Part shown: positions 1 through 8,143 of the stretch, piece by piece
How the letters are laid out: each line of letters starts with the position of its first letter
Numbering within the stretch: the stretch's first letter is position 1
NCBI RefSeq assembly: GCF_017353185.1
Contig: NZ_JAFMYV010000014.1
Coordinates: 62,001 to 126,000, forward strand
Direction of reading: 5' to 3'
DNA: 64,000 nt
From: Fibrella rubiginis
GTDB lineage: Bacteria; Bacteroidota; Bacteroidia; Cytophagales; Spirosomataceae
Program-made: the position numbers and the translations under genes
Notes under the pieces: generated by a model
What the model saw: the letters and a program-made list of their open reading frames with translations, nothing else
Told to the model about the DNA's origin: nothing
The model's database searches: none

Positions 1-1
1 G

Positions 2-373
2 CTCGTGACAACTGAGCGGCTTCGTGAAGCATTCGGCAAACTGGAAACGGGCGGGTTCGATACCGTATTTCCAGTGGTGCGCTACGGCTTTCCGGTGCAG
101 CGTGCTGTTACGTTCCAACAGGATCGACTCACCTGGTTACAGCCTGAACACGCCCTGACCCGTTCGCAGGATTTGCAGCCCGTTTTCCACGATGCGGGGC
201 AGTTTTATTTCTTCAACGTACCCCGGTTTTTGGAAAACGGTCAACTCATTACAGCCAACACGGGTGGCGTTGAACTGTCGGAATTGGAGGCGCAGGACAT
301 TGATACCCCTGCTGATTGGGACCTGGCCGAACTGAAATACCGCCTTTTGTGGCAGCAACGGACCAGTAAGTAG
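2..373 (+). CDS. pseF: Pseudaminic acid cytidylyltransferase, C-terminal part
   Basis: This is the 3' part of a gene that begins upstream of the window; the frame is open from base 2. The visible 120 or so residues end with QDIDTPADWDLAELKYR, which matches the usual C-terminus of PseF and NeuA-type CMP-sugar synthetases. These activate pseudaminic acid to CMP-pseudaminic acid in the cytoplasm. The nucleotide-binding N-terminus is missing because of the window edge, so catalytic residues cannot be checked. The following gene is pseG and pseI lies four genes downstream, which supports PseF over NeuA. The GTG at base 5 is probably not the real start. Confidence 0.85.
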   Translation, partial: LVTTERLREAFGKLETGGFDTVFPVVRYGFPVQRAVTFQQDRLTWLQPEHALTRSQDLQPVFHDAGQFYFFNVPRFLENGQLITANTGGVELSELEAQDIDTPADWDLAELKYRLLWQQRTSK

Positions 374-424
374 ACCGGTTTATCACAAGTCTACACGCTG
401 GTGAGTAGAACACCGTTCCTGTAG

Positions 425-432
425 TAGCTTTG
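425..432 (+). promoter_or_regulatory. Possible -7 promoter element before pseG
   Basis: TAGCTTTG fits the Bacteroidota -7 consensus TAnnTTTG and lies 44 bases before the pseG start, in the gap after pseF. No TTG was seen at the expected -33 position, so this is weak. Confidence 0.3.
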
Positions 433-476
433 TCCATACGCTTTATTGTATCGACACCGTTACTTCCAGCCTCCTC

Positions 477-1451
477 ATGAAAAAGTTACTCTTCCGCGCC
501 GACGGCACCACCCAAACCGGCCTGGGCCACATTATGCGTAGCTTGGCCCTCGCCGAAATGCTCGGCGAATCTTTTGACCGGCGGTTTGCCATACAGAACC
601 CGTCTGATGCCGTGCTGAAGTTGCTGGCTAAGCAGAGTTTACCGGTGATTGCGCTTGGGTCAAATAACATAGCCGAACTGCTGACACACGTTTCAGACAA
701 CGATGTTGTGGTGCTGGACGGGTATGATTTTGATGAGGCCTTCCAACGGGCCGTGCGCGAAAAAGCCCATAAGCTTGTCTTTATCGACGACCTAATACAG
801 GGACATCAGGTGGCCGATGTAGTTATCAATCATGCTGGCGACGTCACTGCCACCGAGTATGAGACTGAACCTTACACAACCCTGCTGCTTGGTACGCATT
901 ACGCACTGGTCAACCCTGCATTTGTGCAAAAAACGCAGCCGAAAGACGGCGAAAACAAGGCGTTTGTGAACATGGGGGGGGCTGATCTACACAACGTCAG
1001 TCATCAGGTGGTTGACCTGCTGCTGAGCATTAACCCTAACCTGCGGATTACGCTGGCCCTGGGTGCGGCCAACCCACACGCCGACACGTTCGCCGATTTT
1101 CCGAAAGAGCAGTTGAGTATACAGCAAAACTTGAGTGCCAAGCAAATGGCCCGTGCTATTGGCGGCAGTGGCCTCAGCGTAGTAGCCGCCAGCACGATAG
1201 CGTATGAAGTGGCATCAATTAGCCGTCCAATGATTGTTGTTCAGACGGCTGATAATCAAGGTCGTATGATTTCGTTCATGCGTGATCGGCATTTGGCGGT
1301 GGGTGCCCTGACGTTGCCGATCAATGCTGAACAATTAGCTCTGGCTGTGAAAAAAGCCCGTCTCACGCCCTCCGTTTTTAAGCAGCGTCTCGTCTTCGAC
1401 GGTAAGGCCGCCGACCGTTATAGGCAGGTGTTCACGCAGTTGTGCGCGTAA
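477..1451 (+). CDS. pseG: UDP-2,4-diacetamido-2,4,6-trideoxy-beta-L-altropyranose hydrolase
   Basis: PseG removes UDP from the bis-acetamido altropyranose intermediate, the step before condensation with phosphoenolpyruvate in pseudaminic acid synthesis. The 324-residue protein has the usual family length and begins with the hallmark FRADGTTQTGLGHIMRSLAL, containing the G-x-GH-xx-R signature of this GT-B-fold hydrolase. The second half has the nucleotide-binding pattern around VVAASTIAYEVASISRPMI. ATG at 477 is chosen because the conserved N-terminus starts there at once. It lies 103 bases after pseF and before the zeta/PseH-like fusion and pseI, so the pathway assignment is firm. Confidence 0.93.
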   Translation: MKKLLFRADGTTQTGLGHIMRSLALAEMLGESFDRRFAIQNPSDAVLKLLAKQSLPVIALGSNNIAELLTHVSDNDVVVLDGYDFDEAFQRAVREKAHKLVFIDDLIQGHQVADVVINHAGDVTATEYETEPYTTLLLGTHYALVNPAFVQKTQPKDGENKAFVNMGGADLHNVSHQVVDLLLSINPNLRITLALGAANPHADTFADFPKEQLSIQQNLSAKQMARAIGGSGLSVVAASTIAYEVASISRPMIVVQTADNQGRMISFMRDRHLAVGALTLPINAEQLALAVKKARLTPSVFKQRLVFDGKAADRYRQVFTQLCA

Positions 1452-1459
1452 ACCAACTG

Positions 1460-1480
1460 GGTACATTTTTTGTACCTTTA
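1460..1480 (+). promoter_or_regulatory. Palindrome and near-consensus -7 element before the zeta module
   Basis: Just after the pseG stop the sequence reads GGTACA, five T, TGTACC, a perfect 6-bp inverted repeat. It overlaps TACCTTTA (1473-1480), one base off the Bacteroidota -7 element TAnnTTTG. The start of the next gene is 21 bases on. This could be a separate, operator-controlled promoter for the two-gene zeta module inside the pse cluster. The regulatory role is inferred. Confidence 0.35.
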
Positions 1481-1501
1481 ATAAGCAACCGCAACGAAGC
1501 T

Positions 1502-1849
1502 ATGATGAACGCAGCACCCGATCCCGCCACCAATGACCCGCTGGGCTATCAACGATTCGCGCTGACTGAGTCGGCTTATGACCTCATTACCAGCCTTACG
1601 GGTATCTATGCCCGATTAAGTTTTTCAGAAGAAAAGAGCCCTGAGCCAGATGTAGCTGCCATAGCCGAGTGGAACAACAGAGCAGATCATCTACAGGAAA
1701 TAATCCATACAAACGATTGGAGCGACCTCGCTTTTCTTGAACAGCTCATCAGCGACCTGACTGCGGAATACAGAGCCAACACCAGTCTGGAATCAAACGG
1801 CCAAACCACGAATGCCTCAGCTAACCCAAGACCAGTTTCTGCTATCTGA
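1502..1849 (+). CDS. Small acidic protein preceding the zeta-toxin fusion; possible antitoxin
   Basis: The product is 115 residues if translation starts at ATG 1502; a second ATG follows directly. It is acidic and appears mostly helical (LTESAYDLITSLTGIYARL, then DLAFLEQLISDLTAEY), with a Ser/Asn/Thr-rich tail. No family was recognised. Its 3' end overlaps the downstream zeta-domain gene by 38 bases, so the two are probably translationally coupled. Many zeta-type toxins are preceded by a small helical antitoxin, and position, size and overlap fit that role here. This is inference from context only; it could equally be a small partner of the PseH-like domain. Confidence 0.55.
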   Translation: MMNAAPDPATNDPLGYQRFALTESAYDLITSLTGIYARLSFSEEKSPEPDVAAIAEWNNRADHLQEIIHTNDWSDLAFLEQLISDLTAEYRANTSLESNGQTTNASANPRPVSAI

Positions 1850-3176
1850 AATTGATAATCAGATCATATTTGACCGGTACATTAGTCCCCGCTCATTACG
1901 CAATTCCACTTCCGTCACGAATCCAACAGCTTTATTTCTGGGTGGTCAGCCGGGTAGCGGAAAGTCAGGGTTAGCGCAGTATCAGTTGAAACAGTTTGCC
2001 GATAGGGGTGGGGTGGTATTAATCAACTCGGATGCTCTCCGGGAATACCACCCGGCTTTTGCGAATTTACAACGAACAGACGCCGACCGGGCGTCTTTTT
2101 TGGTTAATCCCGACACGGTCATCTGGCAACAGAAACTGATTAATGCAGCTGTTGGTAACAAACGTAACTTGTTGTTAGACGGCACGTTGGGGGGAAATCC
2201 GGCACCAATTTTGGCTACGATGAAACGGCTTCGTAGCGCAGGATATACCATCCAGGTGAGCGTGTTGGCCGTGCCTGCTGAACAAAGTCGGTTGGGTATA
2301 TACAGACGGTACGAAGACCAACTGACTATCAAGGGGGCCGGCCGGTGGGTAGGTATGGAAACGCACAACCGTGTTTTTAACGAAATCCCCCAAAATCTAG
2401 CCTTGTTTCAACAACAGTTAGTGGTTGACCAGATTCATCTTTATGCCCGCCCGAAAGGGAGTGGCGTACCAGAAGAGCTTTACAGCAACACAGGCATAGC
2501 TGGCGAATGGCAGGCCCAACCGGAGGCGTTAGTCAGGCTCAAAAACTACCGCGAACGGAAGCTAACTGAAATAGAACAGACTGAGCATAAGTATGTTACA
2601 GAAAAACTGCTTGAACGAATGACCTTACGCGGAGCTAGCCAACCGTTTATCGATGGGTTTTTGGCCACCGTAAATCCGCCCGATTATCACGCCCGGTTAG
2701 CTACTGCCGACGATGCGCAACTCTACTTTGAGTGGGCTAATGACCCCGCCACCCGCCAGCAATCGTTCAATTCGGAGCCCATTACATGGGAAAACCATGT
2801 GACCTGGTTCACCCGAAAACTAGCCGATCCCAATGCCCTGTTGCTGGTGTTTGAGGTGCCAAGTGGTGATCCAATCGGACAGGTACGGTTTGAGAAACGG
2901 CCTGATGGTGAAGTCATCATCGGCATTTCGCTCGACGCGTTTTTTCGGGGAAAAGGGCTGGCGTCAACCCTGATCCGGGCAGGAGTGGGCGTATGTCGGG
3001 AGCGTTGGGGTAGCCCCGCCACGGCGGGGCATGCTATCCCTATATCAGCCTATATCAAGCCTGAAAACGTGGCCTCCATCCGTGCCTTCGAGCGGGCCGG
3101 ATTCCATTTCGACCACGAAAGCCGTAAATTTGGGGTAAACGCACTGTGTTTGACGTTCAACATTGAACAGATTTAG
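1812..3176 (+). CDS. Zeta-toxin kinase domain fused to PseH-like GNAT acetyltransferase
   Basis: A two-domain protein of 454 residues. Residues about 40-280 form a zeta-toxin P-loop kinase: Walker A GGQPGSGKSG, the substrate loop INSDALREYHP with the Asp expected to be catalytic, LLLDGTLG, and the arginine-rich IYRRYE. Zeta toxins of this family phosphorylate UDP-GlcNAc. Residues about 290-454 form a GNAT domain with the acetyl-CoA motif RGKGLAST and IKPENVASIRAFERAGF, most like PseH, which acetylates the 4-amino group of the UDP-sugar in pseudaminic acid synthesis. The gene lies between pseG and pseI, where a separate pseH is often found, so the GNAT half very likely supplies PseH activity. 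Whether the kinase half is toxic, regulatory or biosynthetic cannot be read from sequence. A GC-rich palindrome is embedded in frame at 3008-3040. Confidence 0.85.
   Translation: MPQLTQDQFLLSEIDNQIIFDRYISPRSLRNSTSVTNPTALFLGGQPGSGKSGLAQYQLKQFADRGGVVLINSDALREYHPAFANLQRTDADRASFLVNPDTVIWQQKLINAAVGNKRNLLLDGTLGGNPAPILATMKRLRSAGYTIQVSVLAVPAEQSRLGIYRRYEDQLTIKGAGRWVGMETHNRVFNEIPQNLALFQQQLVVDQIHLYARPKGSGVPEELYSNTGIAGEWQAQPEALVRLKNYRERKLTEIEQTEHKYVTEKLLERMTLRGASQPFIDGFLATVNPPDYHARLATADDAQLYFEWANDPATRQQSFNSEPITWENHVTWFTRKLADPNALLLVFEVPSGDPIGQVRFEKRPDGEVIIGISLDAFFRGKGLASTLIRAGVGVCRERWGSPATAGHAIPISAYIKPENVASIRAFERAGFHFDHESRKFGVNALCLTFNIEQI
3008..3040. repeat. GC-rich palindrome embedded in frame in the GNAT domain
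   Basis: GCCCCGCC, AC, GGCGGGGC forms a perfect 8-bp stem. GGGTA and TATCCC extend it outside a 4-base bulge. It encodes the run GSPATAGHAIP between the acetyl-CoA-binding helix and the strand before IKPENVASIRAFE. It looks like a small dispersed palindrome tolerated inside a coding region. Confidence 0.5.
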
Positions 3177-3182
3177 ATTAGC

Positions 3183-4238
3183 ATGTTCCAACCCATTCAG
3201 GTTGCCAACCATATAATTTCCCCGCAGCATAAACCCTTCGTCATCGCCGAGATGTCGGGGAATCATAATCAGTCGCTCGACCGGGCGCTGGCGCTGGTTG
3301 ATGCGGCGGCAGAGGCTGGTGCCCATGCCCTGAAGCTCCAGACTTATACACCCGACACGATTACCTTTAATGGGCAAAGCGACGAGTTTTTTATTCGCGA
3401 CAACCAATCGCTGTGGGCCGACAAGAACCTGTACAAACTCTACCAGGATGCCTATACACCCTGGGAATGGCACGGCCCCATTTTCAACCGGGCATCAGCA
3501 CACGGTATGGTTGCCTTTAGCTCCCCGTTCGATACCACCGCGGTCGATTTTCTGGAGTCGCTAAACGTGCCGCTCTACAAGATTGCTTCGTTTGAAAACA
3601 CCGATCACATCCTGCTCAAAAAGGTAGCCCGAACGGGTAAGCCCGTCATTATGAGCACCGGCGTGGCTACCGTGGCCGACATTGCCGAGTCAGTGAAGGT
3701 GCTGCGGGATCATGGCTGTGAACAGTTGATTTTGCTTAAATGCACCAGTACGTACCCCGCCACGCCCGAAAGCACCAATCTGCTGACGATTCCGCACATG
3801 AGTACGCTCTTCAACGTGCCCGTGGGCCTCTCTGATCATACCATGGGCATTGGCGCGTCGGTGGCGGCTACGGCGTTGGGGGCGGTGGTGCTGGAAAAAC
3901 ATTTCACCCTCCGCCGGGCCGATGGCGGCGTCGATTCGGCCTTTTCGCTGGAACCCGACGAGCTTAAAAACCTCGTTGTGGAGTCGGAACGGGCGTTTTT
4001 GGCGTTGGGCCAGGTGAGCTACACACCCACGCCCAAAGAAATGAAAAGCCTGCAATTCAAGCGGTCACTCTATGTTGTGAAGGACATGGCGGCGGGCGAA
4101 CCGTTCACGCCCGAAAACGTTCGCAGTATCCGACCCGCTAACGGTCTCCACACCCGCCATTACGACGAAATCCTCACCAAAACCGCCACCCGACCCATTC
4201 AGGCGGGTACGGCCTTGGCGTGGGAGCTAATCAACTAA
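3183..4238 (+). CDS. pseI: Pseudaminic acid synthase
   Basis: PseI condenses 2,4-diacetamido-2,4,6-trideoxy-L-altrose with phosphoenolpyruvate to give pseudaminic acid, in the cytoplasm. At 351 residues it has the normal length. The NeuB-type TIM barrel shows VIAEMSGNHNQSLDRAL, ALKLQTYTPDTIT, KIASFENTD and VGLSDHTMG. The last 60 residues form the SAF antifreeze-like domain (RSLYVVKDMAAGEPFTPENV). It starts seven bases after the zeta/GNAT fusion and is clearly in the same operon. PseI is preferred over NeuB because pseF, pseG and a PseH-like domain are adjacent. Confidence 0.94.
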   Translation: MFQPIQVANHIISPQHKPFVIAEMSGNHNQSLDRALALVDAAAEAGAHALKLQTYTPDTITFNGQSDEFFIRDNQSLWADKNLYKLYQDAYTPWEWHGPIFNRASAHGMVAFSSPFDTTAVDFLESLNVPLYKIASFENTDHILLKKVARTGKPVIMSTGVATVADIAESVKVLRDHGCEQLILLKCTSTYPATPESTNLLTIPHMSTLFNVPVGLSDHTMGIGASVAATALGAVVLEKHFTLRRADGGVDSAFSLEPDELKNLVVESERAFLALGQVSYTPTPKEMKSLQFKRSLYVVKDMAAGEPFTPENVRSIRPANGLHTRHYDEILTKTATRPIQAGTALAWELIN

Positions 4239-4345
4239 GGAGAAAGGGAGGAAAGGGAGAATGGAGAAAAGGGTTTGCTGACGCTAGAGCACCATGTGCA
4301 AACAATCCCTTTCCTCCCTTATTCTTTTCTCCTTTCTCCCTTTCT
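4239..4345. repeat. Imperfect inverted repeat with polypurine and polypyrimidine arms
   Basis: A purine-only arm of the GGAGAAAGGGAGGAAAGG type (4239-4272) is mirrored by a pyrimidine arm (4307-4345) across a mixed spacer. TTTGC and GCAAA pair at the inner ends. Similar arms recur at 13111, 46895 and 54140. It fills the pseI-flippase gap and places the flippase start at ATG 4351, because residues upstream in that frame would be encoded by the repeat. Confidence 0.6.
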
Positions 4346-4350
4346 TTTCC

Positions 4351-5829
4351 ATGGGCCTTATTCAGAAACAGACACTTCAGGGCACGGTAGTTACGTATGT
4401 CGGTATTATTATCGGGCTGCTGACGACGGGTTTTCTATTGCCTAATTTGCTGTTCAAAGATCAGATTGGGTTGATTCAGTTGCTGGGAAGTCTGTCTATT
4501 ATTCTGACGCAGTTTGCCAATCTGGGCATTAACGGGGCTGGGGGGCGGTTTTTCCCGTACTTCCGCGACTACGAACGAGGCCACAGCGGGTTTCTGCTGG
4601 TGGCCGTTTCGGTGGCTGGTATTGGCTTTCTGGGCTGTGCGGGCCTCCTGTGGGTTGCCCATGACTGGCTGGTAGCCCAAAACAACGACCGTTCCGGCCT
4701 GTTCGAGCGGTATTTTTATCTGCTGCTGCCCTTAACTCTGTTCACGCTCTTCTTTAACCTTTTCGACACATATGCACGCCTGCTTTATGATAGCGTAACT
4801 GGCACGTTCCTGCGCGATGTGGGACAGCGGGTCTTTTTCCTGGCGGCGGTCGTTGCCTATTATCTGGGCTATATTGGTTTCTACGGACTGCTGTGCGGCT
4901 GGTTAGGGTCCTATTTACTGGCTATGTTACTGATGATCGGCAGCATTGCCCGGCAGGGACATTTCACGCTCAACCCCGTTAATCTCGCCATCTCGCCCGA
5001 TTTGCGCCGATCTATGGCCCGGTACGCCGGCCTGACTTTGCTAACGGGTTTATCGACTCAACTGATTTTGCACATCGACAAACTGCTGGTGTTCAAGGCC
5101 ACCAACCTCGACAATACCGGTATCTACGGCATCAGTGCCAATTTTGGGGCGGTTATTGTGGCACCAGCCCTGATTCTCTACAAAGTGTCTGGTATCGTCA
5201 TTGCCGATTCGTGGAAAAATAACGATCTGGCTAACATTCAACTGGTTTACGAAAAAAGCTGCCTGAGCCAGCTTATCATTGGCGCGCTGGTGTTTGTGGG
5301 TATCGCAGCCAACTTACCCGGCGTGTTTACCTTTTTGCCAAAAGGGTATGAGGCAGGATACAACGTCATTTTGTGGGTAGGCCTGAGTAAACTGTTCGAC
5401 ATGGCCACGGGCGTAAACGGGCAGATCATCACCACCTCGAAGCACTACGCCTGGGATTCGCTCTTCAACCTGATCATGGTAGTGCTGACCATTGTAATCA
5501 CACCTGTGCTGCTACGCATCTACGGACTGGAAGGCGCGGCCATTGGCGCGGCTATTACCATTGGCCTGTTCAACCTGTCGCGCACATTATTTGTTTGGTA
5601 TCGGTTTGGTTTACAGCCCTTTACCTGGCGAAATCTGGCCGTGATAGGCATTGCATTGCTGGTGTGGGGCCTCGCCGTTTTGCCGCCCTATGCCACGGGC
5701 ACCAAGCTCGCTACCCTGGCCGATATGGCTATCCGGTCGGCGGGCATTGTGGCCCTTTACATGGGTCTTGTCTTCGCCTTCCGCATTTATCCTGACTTAA
5801 ATTTGATGGTTGGCAAGTACCGCAACTAG
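4351..5829 (+). CDS. Lipopolysaccharide/O-antigen flippase, Wzx-like
   Basis: An integral membrane protein of 492 residues, hydrophobic throughout, with about 12-14 predicted membrane segments, beginning MGLIQKQTLQGTVVTYVGI. This N-terminus is typical of the polysaccharide-exporter branch of the MOP superfamily (RfbX/Wzx), which flips undecaprenyl-linked repeat units to the periplasm. The start at 4351 is preferred over an in-frame ATG at 4294, since the upstream residues lie in the intergenic repeat. It follows the pse genes and precedes two glycosyltransferases, the usual context for a glycan export flippase. The substrate is not determined. Confidence 0.82.
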   Translation: MGLIQKQTLQGTVVTYVGIIIGLLTTGFLLPNLLFKDQIGLIQLLGSLSIILTQFANLGINGAGGRFFPYFRDYERGHSGFLLVAVSVAGIGFLGCAGLLWVAHDWLVAQNNDRSGLFERYFYLLLPLTLFTLFFNLFDTYARLLYDSVTGTFLRDVGQRVFFLAAVVAYYLGYIGFYGLLCGWLGSYLLAMLLMIGSIARQGHFTLNPVNLAISPDLRRSMARYAGLTLLTGLSTQLILHIDKLLVFKATNLDNTGIYGISANFGAVIVAPALILYKVSGIVIADSWKNNDLANIQLVYEKSCLSQLIIGALVFVGIAANLPGVFTFLPKGYEAGYNVILWVGLSKLFDMATGVNGQIITTSKHYAWDSLFNLIMVVLTIVITPVLLRIYGLEGAAIGAAITIGLFNLSRTLFVWYRFGLQPFTWRNLAVIGIALLVWGLAVLPPYATGTKLATLADMAIRSAGIVALYMGLVFAFRIYPDLNLMVGKYRN

Positions 5830-5881
5830 TTGCGGCACTACGCCAAAGCCACTGCCAACTGCTGCTTACTGCCAATCGTTC

Positions 5882-7171
5882 ATGCGCGTTGTTCATCTAA
5901 ATACTTACCATACTACCGGCGGGGCGGCTGTTGCGGCCGGGCGATTGAACCGGGCGTTGCAAAAACAGGGTGTGGAAAGCACATTGCTCGTGCAGGAAGA
6001 AAATCGTCCGGAGTGGATGCTCCCTGAAGCGGGCGTAGAAGCGCTGGCGACAAGCTTTTTGGCCAAAAAGATGGCCTTTGCCCGCTTCGGTGCCGAGCGA
6101 CTGGCGTTCCTGCCGTTCGAGAAAGACAAGGCCGTACGGTTCCAGTTTTCGCCCGCCGTGACGGGTGTCGACCTTACTTACAACTCGCTCATCATGCAGG
6201 CCGACGTCATACACCTGCACTGGGTCAACTTCGGCTTTTTTTCGGTGGAAGGGCTGGGTAGTCTTATGCGCCTGGGCAAGCCTGTGGTCTGGACCATGCA
6301 CGACATGTGGCCCTTTACTGGTGGCTGTCATCATAGCGGCACCTGTGAGAATTATCAGCGCGAATGCGGCAATTGCGTCCCCTTTCTGCGCAATCCCGGC
6401 CCCAACGACCTGTCGCATTCGGTATGGCAACGGAAGCAGAAGGCCTACGAAATGGCGCATCTGGTGCCGGTGGGGTGCAGCGACTGGCTTACGCACCGCG
6501 CCCGCCAAAGCCGGTTGTTCCAGCCGTTTTCGGTGCTGAGCATTCCCAATGCCATTGATACCAACCAGTTTAGGCCCGTAGATAAAGCCGAAGCGCGGCA
6601 GGCGCTGGGTTTGCCCACCAACAAGCGGCTGATTCTGTTTGCGGCGGCCAAAGTAAGCACGGCGGGCAAGGGGTTTGTCTACTTCCAACGGGCGCTGCAT
6701 CAGCTACATAGCCAGCTGGAAAACCCCCGCGAGGTGGAACTGCTCATCTTCGGGGCGGGTGATAAGGGGCTGTTGCACGAACTGCCGTTTCAGTACCATT
6801 TCCTCGGTCCGCTGAGCGATATGACCAGGATTAGTCAGGCCTACAATGCCGCGGATATGTTTGTGATCCCGTCGCTGGCCGAAAACCTGCCAAACACCAT
6901 CATGGAGGCGATGACTTGTGGTACGCCCGCCGTGGGGTTTTCGGTGGGGGGGATTCCCGAAATGATACAGCACCGCGAATCGGGGTATCTGGCGCAATAC
7001 AAATCGGCTGAGGACCTGAGCGCGGGCATGCAGTGGCTCCTGCAACTCCCCCCCAACGACTACGCCGCCATTGCTCACGCCGCCCGCCAGCACGTGCTCA
7101 CCCACTACGACGAAGCCGTGGTGGCGGGGCAGTATGCGAGTTTGTATGAGCAACTGTTAAAGAGCGAATGA
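5882..7171 (+). CDS. Glycosyltransferase family 4
   Basis: A 429-residue GT-B-fold transferase. The N-terminal half begins MRVVHLNTYHTTGGAAVAA, with the glycine-rich acceptor-side loop; the C-terminal half has the nucleotide-sugar site pattern EAMTCGTPAVGF followed by GGIPE, the E-x7-E type motif of GT4 enzymes. ATG 5882 is chosen because this canonical N-terminus starts there; in-frame codons back to 5810 run into the flippase gene. The stop overlaps the next gene by four bases (ATGA), showing translational coupling. It probably adds a sugar to the surface glycan made by this cluster; donor and acceptor are unknown. Confidence 0.85.
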   Translation: MRVVHLNTYHTTGGAAVAAGRLNRALQKQGVESTLLVQEENRPEWMLPEAGVEALATSFLAKKMAFARFGAERLAFLPFEKDKAVRFQFSPAVTGVDLTYNSLIMQADVIHLHWVNFGFFSVEGLGSLMRLGKPVVWTMHDMWPFTGGCHHSGTCENYQRECGNCVPFLRNPGPNDLSHSVWQRKQKAYEMAHLVPVGCSDWLTHRARQSRLFQPFSVLSIPNAIDTNQFRPVDKAEARQALGLPTNKRLILFAAAKVSTAGKGFVYFQRALHQLHSQLENPREVELLIFGAGDKGLLHELPFQYHFLGPLSDMTRISQAYNAADMFVIPSLAENLPNTIMEAMTCGTPAVGFSVGGIPEMIQHRESGYLAQYKSAEDLSAGMQWLLQLPPNDYAAIAHAARQHVLTHYDEAVVAGQYASLYEQLLKSE

Positions 7172-7926
7172 TTTCCATCATCACTATCACCTATAACGCC
7201 GAACGATTTCTGGAACGCACGATCAGCAGCATCGCGGGGCAGGAGAGGTGTGTGTTGGGGGTTGATTATGAGTATATTATAGTAGACGGAGCCTCGAAAG
7301 ACAGCACGCTGAGCATCATTCGGCAGCACGAAAAACAGCTCACGCGCTGGGTGTCTGAACCCGACCGCGGTCTCTACGACGCCATGAACAAAGGCCTGTA
7401 CCTGGCCACCGGTGACTATGTCTGGTTCATGAACGCCGGCGACGAAATCCACGACCCTGCCGTGCTGTCGAAACTGCTGACGGCCATACGGACCACCCAC
7501 GCCGACATCTATTACAGCGATGCTCTGTTTGTAAGCGACAACGGCACCACCCACTCCGGCCCGCCCGTGGGCCTACGCAGCGAAGTCACGCCGCACACAT
7601 TGCCAACAAACCTCCGCTGGCAGGACATGGCCCTGGGCATGAAGGTGAGTCATCAGGCCTTCGTAGCCCGCCGCGCCATCGCCCCCGACTACGCCATCAC
7701 CAACCTCAGCGCCGACCTCGACTGGGAAATTCGCTGCCTCAAAGCCGCGCAATATGTTCAATATCTGCCGTTTGCGTTGTGCAAATACCTTGTCGGTGGC
7801 CTCTCTGTGCAGCAACACCGCCGTTCATTAATGGACCGCTTCAGGGTGCTGGCAACGCATTTTGGGTTGCTTCCTACACTATGGAATCATGCACGGATTG
7901 TGGCGCGGGCCGTAGGGCGGCGGTGA
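7168..7926 (+). CDS. Glycosyltransferase family 2
   Basis: A 252-residue GT-A enzyme. ISIITITYNAERFLERTI is the standard start, IIVDGASKDSTLSII carries the nucleotide-binding Asp, and WFMNAGDEIHD holds the metal-binding acidic motif. It overlaps the preceding GT4 gene by four bases and is the last gene of the pse/glycan cluster. After it the sequence becomes AT-rich with no obvious hairpin terminator. The substrate cannot be assigned from sequence; similar enzymes act in colanic acid or O-antigen assembly. Confidence 0.87.
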   Translation: MISIITITYNAERFLERTISSIAGQERCVLGVDYEYIIVDGASKDSTLSIIRQHEKQLTRWVSEPDRGLYDAMNKGLYLATGDYVWFMNAGDEIHDPAVLSKLLTAIRTTHADIYYSDALFVSDNGTTHSGPPVGLRSEVTPHTLPTNLRWQDMALGMKVSHQAFVARRAIAPDYAITNLSADLDWEIRCLKAAQYVQYLPFALCKYLVGGLSVQQHRRSLMDRFRVLATHFGLLPTLWNHARIVARAVGRR

Positions 7927-8143
7927 AAAAACAAGCGATGTGTATCAGTTCTTTTTATGCCATAGGCGAGGCAAGCGACTGTAATACTTGTGTTGTAAAT
8001 GTGGTATGAGGGTTATCCATACCATACACTCAATTTTTTGAATCACTGAATTTATTATAATTACTTTCAAGCCTAAACTTCTCCTTCTTTAGTAAACAAA
8101 TGTGCAATCAAAAGTTGATTGTCGGAAAATAAAATATTTCAAC

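Noticed and set aside
4294..4350. Extended N-terminus for the flippase
   Set aside because: The 19 extra residues are encoded by a polypyrimidine repeat arm and do not resemble the family's start.
7779..8009. Open frame of 76 codons at the end of the GT2 gene
   Set aside because: It overlaps the GT2 gene in another frame, runs into AT-rich non-coding DNA and shows no recognisable protein pattern.
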